Assembly: GCA_011526335.1 (NCBI GenBank)
Contig: WTJB01000109.1
Span: forward strand, 1-14,648
DNA from: Candidatus Arcticimaribacter sp.
GTDB lineage: Bacteria; Bacteroidota; Bacteroidia; Flavobacteriales; Flavobacteriaceae
Length of the DNA: 14,648 nucleotides
Reading direction: 5' to 3'
Each line of letters starts with the position of its first letter. The stretch's first letter is position 1. The notes under the pieces were generated by a model. That model was not told the origin of the DNA. It did not search any database and was given only the letters and a program-made list of their open reading frames with translations. The translations under genes were made by a program, and so were the position numbers. Positions 8,572-14,408 of this stretch are shown here, piece by piece.

Positions 8572-8872
8572 AAGAGTTCATATGGTCTTCAATCATCTGA
8601 TTTAATTGATCAATTGTTGAAGGATTTACCCGAACACTTTCTTTTTCATTAGTATTATTTTGTTCCAATTGTGTAGCGTACTGCAACGCGCACATGGCAA
8701 GGACATCTTGCTTGTCTCGCACGGCATAGTTTTGCTCCAATTGTTTGATCATCGCTTCTATCTTTTTTGCTGATTTTCGCAACCCCTCCTCTTGCTCTGG
8801 TGCAACAGTCAAAGGGTAAACGCGGTCCGCAATATTCAATTTTATTTTTAGCGAATTACTCATGACAATCAT
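8567..8872 (-). CDS. zapA: Cell division protein ZapA
   Basis: ZapA binds and bundles FtsZ filaments at the division ring. The protein is 101 residues from the ATG at 8872, or 98 from the second Met at 8863; family length is about 95-110. The N-terminal part, SLKIKLNIADRVYPLTVAPEQEE, is the small beta domain typical of ZapA, followed by an amphipathic helix and coiled coil (about 25-85) used for tetramer formation. The ATG at 8872 overlaps the stop of the upstream coiled-coil gene as ATGA, favouring coupled translation from there, although MSNSLKIKLNI is the more usual beginning for the family. It is followed by the 6S RNA gene and rny on the same strand. Confidence 0.92.
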   Translation of the reverse strand: MIVMSNSLKIKLNIADRVYPLTVAPEQEEGLRKSAKKIEAMIKQLEQNYAVRDKQDVLAMCALQYATQLEQNNTNEKESVRVNPSTIDQLNQMIEDHMNSF

Positions 8873-9177
8873 TCAATGCTTTGAAGTTGGACGATACAAG
8901 TATCTACTTCTCTAATCAAAGCATCAATTTTATGTTTTGTTTCAATATTACTATCTGTACTACCCAGTAAAGAATTGGCTAACTGTAGCGAGCTGTTGTC
9001 TTCTTTTAAACGATTGTTTTCTGTTTCTTTTGTGGCATAGGACTTTTTTAGCTCGTCCAATTGGGCCGTTAAAGAAGTGATGGCGTGCTTATTGTCTTTG
9101 AGTTTATTCAAAAGCAACACTACATTTCGTTCGAGAAGCTCTACATTGTTTTGCATTTCGCTTGGCATAAGACGCAT
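8869..9177 (-). CDS. Small coiled-coil protein upstream of zapA, function unknown
   Basis: A 102-residue, Leu/Glu/Lys/Asn-rich protein. Residues about 8-70 read as nearly continuous heptads (VELLERNVVLLLNKL, then ITSLTAQLDELKKSY), followed by a Ser/Asn-rich break and a short C-terminal helix ending KIDALIREVDTCIVQLQ. That C-terminal helix is the part I recall as conserved in the uncharacterised protein placed before zapA in many Bacteroidota. It is translationally coupled to zapA by an ATGA overlap. Alternative starts at Met4 (9168) and Met8 (9156) are possible. Size, coiled coil and coupling suggest a division-site partner of ZapA, in the way ZapB is in E. coli, but I see no sequence proof that it is ZapB. 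Confidence 0.8.
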   Translation of the reverse strand: MRLMPSEMQNNVELLERNVVLLLNKLKDNKHAITSLTAQLDELKKSYATKETENNRLKEDNSSLQLANSLLGSTDSNIETKHKIDALIREVDTCIVQLQSIE

Positions 9178-9189
9178 CTTTACTCTACA

Positions 9190-9208
9190 TCAAATTTAAA
9201 CAATTTGA
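9190..9208 (-). promoter_or_regulatory. Candidate promoter of the coiled-coil/zapA operon with an overlapping palindrome
   Basis: On the minus strand TAAATTTG (9198-9191) is an exact match to the -7 consensus TAnnTTTG, 13 bp before the start codon at 9177, giving a leader of only about 9 nt. The only TTG seen nearby for a -33 element (9225-9223) is about 24 bp upstream, longer than ideal. The -7 element lies inside a perfect inverted repeat, TCAAATT (9190-9196), TAAAC, AATTTGA (9202-9208), which could be an operator. Confidence 0.45.
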
Positions 9209-9263
9209 TCGGATTCTGAATTCAAGCACTCTATTTTTACTTGATTTAACAAAACTTTACCAC

Positions 9264-9617
9264 TCAACCCAACTGCTTTAGCAATCGGCTAACTTCATCG
9301 GCGCGTTGTACGGGGACCAAAAAATAATCATGGTGTAAAGCGGCAACGACATTGCAGGGAATTTGATTTTTTGCTAATAAGGATGATACTTTAGCCGTTA
9401 TTCCGACAGCTGTTAAAGAAGTGTTTTCAATGAGCTTAAACACAGCACAAGGAAAAGTATACTTTATCGCGTTTTCTTCTGCACTTTTTAAAGTCAGAAC
9501 AGCGTTTATGCTTTCATTTTCATAAAAAGTGAAAAGGATTGAATATTTCTCCTTCCGATCCTCTGGGGATAATTTTGCATAAACATAATCTGCTGATAGG
9601 CGTTCAAAAAGCAACAT
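9264..9617 (-). CDS. ACT-domain protein (ACT_3 / former DUF2241 type)
   Basis: A 117-residue cytosolic protein. The N-terminal part (1-50) holds the ADYVYAKL strand and an alternating hydrophobic pattern. The second part (about 54-115) is an ACT-like fold: FPCAVFKLIENTSLTAVGI, then a helix (TAKVSSLLAKNQIPCNVV), then the hallmark HHDYFLVPVQRADEVSRLL. This C-terminal run fits the stand-alone ACT_3 family, whose ligand is presumably an amino acid but is unknown. The start is fixed by an in-frame TAG directly before the ATG; the N-terminus is a few residues shorter than I expect for the family. No Shine-Dalgarno is visible. It is divergent from the exported-protein gene at 9689, across a promoter region with a striking inverted repeat. 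Confidence 0.82.
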   Translation of the reverse strand: MLLFERLSADYVYAKLSPEDRKEKYSILFTFYENESINAVLTLKSAEENAIKYTFPCAVFKLIENTSLTAVGITAKVSSLLAKNQIPCNVVAALHHDYFLVPVQRADEVSRLLKQLG

Positions 9618-9630
9618 CTATGGAGGGTTT

Positions 9631-9669
9631 GTTTCGTTAAAATTACATTATATTTACGAGTAACGAAAC
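9631..9669. promoter_or_regulatory. Perfect 9-bp inverted repeat in a divergent promoter region
   Basis: GTTTCGTTA (9631-9639) and its exact reverse complement TAACGAAAC (9661-9669) flank a 21-bp AT-rich spacer in the 71-bp gap between two divergent start codons. The arms are 30 bp centre to centre, close to three helical turns, so both would face the same side of the DNA. The spacer holds a plus-strand -7 candidate TATATTTA (9649-9656). The left arm overlaps a minus-strand one, TAATTTTA (9645-9638). Two operator half-sites are the simplest reading; the binding protein is unknown. Confidence 0.5.
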
Positions 9670-9688
9670 CACAATAAAACACGCGATT

Positions 9689-10111
9689 ATGTTCCACCTA
9701 TATCTTTTGGTGTTCTGCCTTTTTAGTCCAACCGCAATAAACGATGATACGGGTAAAACGGTAGGAAGATGGAAATTAGAGCGAAAAATTCCTTTGGAAG
9801 GCCCCAATCGTTGTTATGTGGATGAACTTACTTTTTTTGATGAAACGTCATTCGAATTGATTTTTAAAACCATCATCAACGAGGAAGAAAAAACCTACAC
9901 CTATTCGGGCGAGATCGCACAAGGAGAAAAAAACACCTTTGTGTTGGGAAATCAACTCGCTAAGCTCATTGATTTTAAACGCCGAGGAGATCAGGTTAGT
10001 TTTCACTTCGAATATGGCGAAAATTTAGGCATGTTCTGTACCCGTAAAAATCATCCTTACCCGCATAAACATCTCCCTCATGATCTGAGGGGTAAAAAAA
10101 TAAAGCCTTAA
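9689..10111 (+). CDS. Small exported protein of unknown function
   Basis: I do not recognise a family. The 140 residues begin with a short hydrophobic segment (MFHLYLLVFCLFSPTA) that could be a signal peptide. The rest alternates polar and hydrophobic residues in a way that suggests a small beta-rich domain (GRWKLERKIPL, then ELTFFDETSFELIFKT, then SFHFEYGENLGMF). Cys42 and Cys117 could form a disulfide after export. The C-terminus is basic and His-rich, with His122, 126, 128 and 131. A lipocalin-like or stress-exported protein is conceivable from the GRW-type start and strand pattern, but this is a guess. The M23 peptidase gene begins 27 bp downstream on the same strand, so the two may be cotranscribed, although that gene also has its own promoter candidate. 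Confidence 0.72.
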   Translation: MFHLYLLVFCLFSPTAINDDTGKTVGRWKLERKIPLEGPNRCYVDELTFFDETSFELIFKTIINEEEKTYTYSGEIAQGEKNTFVLGNQLAKLIDFKRRGDQVSFHFEYGENLGMFCTRKNHPYPHKHLPHDLRGKKIKP

Positions 10112-10115
10112 ATTT

Positions 10116-10123
10116 TATTTTTG
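10116..10123 (+). promoter_or_regulatory. Candidate -7 element of the M23 peptidase gene
   Basis: TATTTTTG exactly matches the Bacteroidota -7 consensus TAnnTTTG and sits 15 bp before the ATG at 10139, giving a leader of about 10 nt. It lies just after the stop codon of the preceding gene. No convincing -33 element was seen, so an internal promoter is only suggested. Confidence 0.35.
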
Positions 10124-10138
10124 AAACAAGCATTTCTT

Positions 10139-11836
10139 ATGAAATTAAATTGCATCCCTTACCTCCTACTCCTTGTGTTTCTAACATCGGTCTCTAGCAG
10201 AGCACAAGAAATCGTTCCTCCCCTAGACATCCCGTTAAAATTATCGGGAACTTTTGGCGAGTTTCGCCCCACCCATTTTCATGCGGGTTTAGACATCAAA
10301 ACACAGGGCAAAGAGGGATTTGAAGTCAAAAGTATAGACGCCGGAAGTATTCGTAGAATACGGGTGACCACAACGGGCTACGGAAAGGCTTTGTATATAG
10401 AACACGCCAATGGTACTACTTCGGTATATGCGCATTTAAAAAAGTTTGCGCCAAAAATTCAAGCGCTTATAAAAACCTATCAATACGAAAAAAAGACTTT
10501 TGTTATCCAAAAATTCTTATCCCTGGGCGAGCTTACCGTAGAAAAGGGAGAACTTATTGGGTATTCTGGAAATACGGGAGGTTCTATGGGGCCCCATTTA
10601 CATTTCGAGATTAGAGACACGAAAAAAGAAACCCCTTTAAATCCTTTACAATTAGGTTTAGCAATTTCGGACAGCATTCGCCCCATTGTCCAAGGATTGT
10701 ATTTGTATGACATAAACGACAAACGATTGGGGGAAAAAGCTGTCGTCCCTTTAACCCGAAAAAACGATAGCGTTTACACCACAGACGTCCTGTCTCTGGG
10801 TGGAAATAAGGCCTTCGGGGTACGGTTATTTGACCGACAAGACAATAGTTACAATAGAAATGGAGTGTACAAAGCCGAATTGAAAGTCAATGGAGTGCCG
10901 GCCTTTGGCTACACTTTCAACAGTATTGATTTTAAAGACGGAAAAAAAATTGATGCACTCATTGATTATGCAACCTATAAAAATGAACGTATTCGCATCC
11001 AAAAATTATTTAATAATCTTGAGGCGGAGTACAGTTTTTTAGACAAAAATGATCCGGATGGGATACTTTCTTTTGAAGCAGATCGTGCGTATCAGCTCGT
11101 GTTTCAGTTTAAAGATTTTTCTGGAAATAGTACCTATATCCAACTCTTTATCTCTGGAATTGAGGAAACCAAGACGCCCCCTATAGCTTCTGCAAAAGAA
11201 AAACTTTTACTTCCCGAAAAAGACTACCTTTTTGAAGATGGTCCCTATACCCTATACATCCCCAAACAAAGTTTTTATCAACCCACAGGCATTGCCTTTA
11301 AGGTAGCTGGAGACACGCTAAATCTTGAGACAGATGATGCGCCACAAAAGAAAGGCTTTGATTTAACCTTTAGGCACCCAGAACTGGATAGCCTTGGATA
11401 CCAACAAATGTGTTTAGCCAAGTTTATTGCGGGAAAAGGGAAAAAGAAAGACCGTTGGAGTTATGTGCCCATGCTAAAAAAGGAAAGCCACTTACGTACC
11501 CAATATGCCTACCCAGGGCAATATATTTTTACCCGTGATAGCCTAGCCCCCAGTATTGTTCCAAAAAACTTTAGAAAGGAACAATGGGTCAGTAATTACC
11601 AATTTCTTGAAGTTGAAATTGAAGATGACTTTTCGGGTATCGCAAGCTATGAAGCCCGTATCAATGGAGAATGGATTTTGATGGAGCATGAACCCAAAAA
11701 CAATACGCTAACTTTTGATTTTGACGATCTCAAAGCAACACAAGCGCGACTGGAGTTCAAGCTCATCGTAAAAGATCAGGTCGGAAATACGGCGCTGTTC
11801 GAAACGAATTTATTTCGAAAACCTAAGACGCGTTAA
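10139..11836 (+). CDS. M23-family zinc metallopeptidase, exported (peptidoglycan hydrolase type)
   Basis: A 565-residue protein with a clear signal peptide (MKLNCIPYLLLLVFLTSVSSRAQ, cleavage probably near SRA-Q). The LytM/M23 peptidase domain (about 35-170) keeps all key residues: zinc ligands His48 and Asp52 (HAGLD) and His155 (HLHFE), with catalytic His99 (YAHL) and His153. It should therefore be an active peptidase cutting peptide bridges in the cell wall. About 25 extra residues lie between YAHL and the GNTGGSMGPH motif. The remaining 390 residues look like beta-sandwich domains of unknown role, typical of Bacteroidota members. A TTG start at 10121 is possible but would put a polar stretch before the signal peptide, so I chose the ATG. 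The 3' end overlaps the cysteine desulfurase gene by 14 bp, tail to tail. Confidence 0.93.
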   Translation: MKLNCIPYLLLLVFLTSVSSRAQEIVPPLDIPLKLSGTFGEFRPTHFHAGLDIKTQGKEGFEVKSIDAGSIRRIRVTTTGYGKALYIEHANGTTSVYAHLKKFAPKIQALIKTYQYEKKTFVIQKFLSLGELTVEKGELIGYSGNTGGSMGPHLHFEIRDTKKETPLNPLQLGLAISDSIRPIVQGLYLYDINDKRLGEKAVVPLTRKNDSVYTTDVLSLGGNKAFGVRLFDRQDNSYNRNGVYKAELKVNGVPAFGYTFNSIDFKDGKKIDALIDYATYKNERIRIQKLFNNLEAEYSFLDKNDPDGILSFEADRAYQLVFQFKDFSGNSTYIQLFISGIEETKTPPIASAKEKLLLPEKDYLFEDGPYTLYIPKQSFYQPTGIAFKVAGDTLNLETDDAPQKKGFDLTFRHPELDSLGYQQMCLAKFIAGKGKKKDRWSYVPMLKKESHLRTQYAYPGQYIFTRDSLAPSIVPKNFRKEQWVSNYQFLEVEIEDDFSGIASYEARINGEWILMEHEPKNNTLTFDFDDLKATQARLEFKLIVKDQVGNTALFETNLFRKPKTR

Positions 11837-12965
11837 AAGAAGCCAGTGTATCTACAAGGTAATCTACCTCGTCTAGAGTGTTGTATTTCGAAAATGAAAA
11901 TCGAATAGAGGGCCGTTGTTTAAACTCTTCTGGCACCACCTTATCCAACACATGCGATCCTTTAGTGCTCCCCGATTGGCAGGCACTTCCTTTGGAACAC
12001 GCAATCCCCTTTAGATCCAAATGAAAGTTCAACAAAGCTGCCTTTTCACTTTTTATGGGTAAGGCAACATTCAGCAAGGTATACGTAGCTTTGTTTTCAT
12101 CATTGCAATTTCCGTTGAAATACACCTCCGGGAAAGCTTCAGTCAAGCGTTTGATGGCGTGTTTTTTTAAAGATAAAACATAGGCTTTTTCTTTATCAAG
12201 ATGGGCATAGGACAATTCTAATGCCTTGGCCATCCCAACAATATTATGAACAGACTCTGTTCCAGCACGTAAGCCTCGCTCTTGACTCCCTCCGAGAATA
12301 AAGGGGCCTAAATTAGAATTTTGCCGTACAAAAGAAAAGCCTACTCCTTTGGGGCCGTGATATTTATGTGCTGCTGAGGATAAAAAATCAATGGGACATT
12401 TTTCTAGGTCAAAACCATAATGACCCACCCCTTGAACAGCATCGGTATGGAAAAGCGTATCGTACTTTTTAGCCAACTCCCCTACGCGATCTAAATCGAG
12501 AATGGTTCCAATTTCATTGTTGATGTGCATCAAGGAAATTAACTTTTTTTCTGGCCGCTCAGCCAATACCCTTTCCAACTGGGTATAATCGATTTCACCG
12601 TTTTTGTTGACCTCCAGATACTCAACATGAATTCCTTGATCTTCCAAATACTCCACCGTATGCAAAATAGCGTGGTGTTCTATAGCAGTGGTGATAATGG
12701 TTTTCACCCCCAAATCGGTCACGGCAGCACGAATTAGCATATTGTCTGATTCTGTCCCGCCTGAGGTGAAAATGATTTCTTGTGGTTTTGCATTTAACAG
12801 TGCCGCAATGCTTTTTCGCGCTGTTTCTATATGGGTTTTAGCTGTTCTTCCAAAGGCGTGAGTGGAAGAAGGGTTTCCAAAACAATCTTCCATTACTTTT
12901 GACATGGCAGCTATAACCTCAGCTCGCATGGGGGTAGTGGCGGCATTGTCAAAATATACTTGCAT
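11823..12965 (-). CDS. Cysteine desulfurase (NifS/IscS-type, class V aminotransferase fold)
   Basis: The enzyme removes sulfur from cysteine, giving alanine and an enzyme-bound persulfide for Fe-S clusters, tRNA thiolation and cofactors. The 380 residues show the N-terminal YFDNAATTPM, the FTSGGTESDNM motif (66-76), PLP-binding Lys201 in SSAAHKYHGPKG, and the loop GIACSKGSACQSGS, where Cys329 in GSAC is the expected persulfide cysteine. An additional Cys323 is nearby. The short active-site loop and length match the IscS/NifS group rather than SufS. It starts 3 bp after the rocD stop on the same strand, so it is very likely cotranscribed with it. Which scaffold it serves cannot be told here, as no iscU or sufU is in view, so I leave the symbol empty. 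Confidence 0.94.
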   Translation of the reverse strand: MQVYFDNAATTPMRAEVIAAMSKVMEDCFGNPSSTHAFGRTAKTHIETARKSIAALLNAKPQEIIFTSGGTESDNMLIRAAVTDLGVKTIITTAIEHHAILHTVEYLEDQGIHVEYLEVNKNGEIDYTQLERVLAERPEKKLISLMHINNEIGTILDLDRVGELAKKYDTLFHTDAVQGVGHYGFDLEKCPIDFLSSAAHKYHGPKGVGFSFVRQNSNLGPFILGGSQERGLRAGTESVHNIVGMAKALELSYAHLDKEKAYVLSLKKHAIKRLTEAFPEVYFNGNCNDENKATYTLLNVALPIKSEKAALLNFHLDLKGIACSKGSACQSGSTKGSHVLDKVVPEEFKQRPSIRFSFSKYNTLDEVDYLVDTLASFNAS

Positions 12966-12968
12966 GGA

Positions 12969-14249
12969 TTAAGCGTTTACAGGTTCAAATAAATGCAAGG
13001 TGGTCTTGATGATTTCTAAACATTCCATTAGTTGTGATTCTGTCATCACCAATGGCGGAGCAAAACGAATGATATTTCCGTGTGTGGGTTTCGCCAAAAG
13101 ACCGTTGTCGCGTAAACGCAAACAAATATTCCAAGCCGTATCGCTCTCTTCTGTATCATTGATTACAATGGCATTGAGCAGCCCCTTCCCGCGAACCAAT
13201 TTAACGATAGTACTCTCGGCAATGTATTTATTCATTTCAGCCCTAAATAATTCTCCAAGACGTCTTGCGTTTTGAGTAAGCTTTTCGTCTTGTATCACCT
13301 TTAGTGCTGCGGTGGCTATGGTGGTTCCTAAGGGATTTCCACCAAAAGTACTTCCGTGTTGCCCAGGTTGAATAACATCCATAATGGCTCTGTCGGCCAA
13401 TACAGCAGAAACGGGATAAGCCCCACCACTCAATGCTTTTCCTAAGATCAAAAGGTCGGGACGAACATAGGTCGCTTCCTGACGTTCACAGTTCCCTTGA
13501 CAGTCACAGTTTCCACAAACGGCCAAAAGAGAACCTGTTCTTCCGATTCCCGTTTGAATTTCATCGGCAATCAACAACACATTGTAACGCGAACATATTT
13601 CCCTCGCCTTGGCTATAAAATTTTCATCAGGCGTATATACTCCAGCTTCTCCCTGAATGGGTTCTACGAGAAAGCCGGCTATATTCGGGTTGTTTTTTAA
13701 TACATCTTCCAGGGCCTGAGGGTCATTGTAAGGAATGGGAATAAATCCTTGGGTATGGGGACCAAAACTGTTTTTTGAACCGGCATCTGAAGAGAAGGAT
13801 ATAATGGTCGTGGTTCTCCCGTGAAAATTATTTTCACAGACCACAATTTGGGCCGAACCCTCTGGAATGCCCTTGACGGTATGCCCCCATTTACGGGTAA
13901 TTTTAATGGCCGTTTCTACCCCCTCTGCCCCTGTATTCATGGGCAATAGACTTTCAAAACCGAAGTACTCGGTTACAAATTTTACGTATTCGCCCAATCG
14001 GTTGTTGTGAAACGCTCTAGAAGTTAGTGTTAAAGTAGCGGCTTGGGTCTGTAAAGCTTCTACAATCTTAGGATGACAATGTCCTTGGTTTACAGCAGAA
14101 TAGGCCGATAGAAAATCAAAATATTTTTTTCCTGTGACGTCCCATAGATAAACACCTTCTCCTTTGGCCAAAACAACAGGAAGGGGATGATAATCATGGG
14201 CACCGTATTTTTTTTCAAGATTTAGATGGTATTCGGGATTAGCATTCAT
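12969..14249 (-). CDS. rocD: Ornithine--oxo-acid aminotransferase
   Basis: RocD moves the delta-amino group of ornithine to 2-oxoglutarate, making glutamate-5-semialdehyde and glutamate, which links arginine breakdown to proline metabolism. The 426-residue class III aminotransferase matches human OAT along its length. Visible features are [13 protein letters not shown] (105-117), the PLP-ring aspartate Asp229 in [13 protein letters not shown], catalytic Lys271 in [21 protein letters not shown] (298-308) and the C-terminal [22 protein letters not shown]. Compared with human OAT there is an insertion of about 13 residues at 245-258 with four cysteines (245, 248, 250, 254), C-x2-C-x-C-x3-C, just before the catalytic lysine. 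I recall similar loops in other Bacteroidota enzymes but cannot confirm it here. The first ATG fits the family start. It leads a two-gene operon with the cysteine desulfurase. Confidence 0.96.
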   Translation of the reverse strand: MNANPEYHLNLEKKYGAHDYHPLPVVLAKGEGVYLWDVTGKKYFDFLSAYSAVNQGHCHPKIVEALQTQAATLTLTSRAFHNNRLGEYVKFVTEYFGFESLLPMNTGAEGVETAIKITRKWGHTVKGIPEGSAQIVVCENNFHGRTTTIISFSSDAGSKNSFGPHTQGFIPIPYNDPQALEDVLKNNPNIAGFLVEPIQGEAGVYTPDENFIAKAREICSRYNVLLIADEIQTGIGRTGSLLAVCGNCDCQGNCERQEATYVRPDLLILGKALSGGAYPVSAVLADRAIMDVIQPGQHGSTFGGNPLGTTIATAALKVIQDEKLTQNARRLGELFRAEMNKYIAESTIVKLVRGKGLLNAIVINDTEESDTAWNICLRLRDNGLLAKPTHGNIIRFAPPLVMTESQLMECLEIIKTTLHLFEPVNA

Positions 14250-14317
14250 GGTTGAAAAAAATTAGTTTATAACGCTACGATTCCTACTTGTTTTGATGGG
14301 AGAGAAATCATCCTATA

Positions 14318-14325
14318 CAAATCTA
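14318..14325 (-). promoter_or_regulatory. Candidate -7 element of the rocD operon
   Basis: On the minus strand TAGATTTG (14325-14318) matches TAnnTTTG exactly. It would start transcription around 14313 and leave a leader of about 60 nt, the longest leader proposed in the window. The -33 region is weak (TTTA about 17 bp upstream). No riboswitch-like fold was recognised in the leader. Confidence 0.45.
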
Positions 14326-14395
14326 CATTTTTTTAATGAATCTAAAGGCTACAAGAAAGCGATTGCACATAACATTTAACTTCGATTAATTGTAG

Positions 14396-14403
14396 TATTT
14401 TTG
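14396..14403 (+). promoter_or_regulatory. Candidate -7 element of the RlmD-type methyltransferase gene
   Basis: TATTTTTG matches TAnnTTTG exactly and ends only 5 bp before the ATG at 14409. A transcript starting the usual few bases downstream would have almost no leader. The -33 match (TTTA at 14375-14378 region) is weak. Confidence 0.45.
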
Positions 14404-14408
14404 CCGCC

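Noticed and set aside
9506..9697. Minus-strand 63-residue frame across the ACT gene start
   Set aside because: It is out of frame with the recognisable ACT protein and has no protein-like pattern.
10121..10138. TTG start for the M23 peptidase
   Set aside because: It places extra polar residues before a normal signal peptide and begins inside the candidate -7 element; the ATG at 10139 fits better.
11798..11819. Inverted repeat TTCGAAA-N8-TTTCGAA as a terminator at the M23/desulfurase junction
   Set aside because: It lies inside the M23 coding sequence, is AT-rich and has no U-tract on either strand; it is probably a by-product of coding.
13000..13700. Several plus-strand open frames antisense to rocD
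   Set aside because: All lie within a well-conserved aminotransferase gene and show no independent coding signal.
14250..14317. Possible riboswitch in the ~60-nt rocD leader
   Set aside because: No paired elements or known aptamer consensus could be seen; the leader is short and AT-rich.
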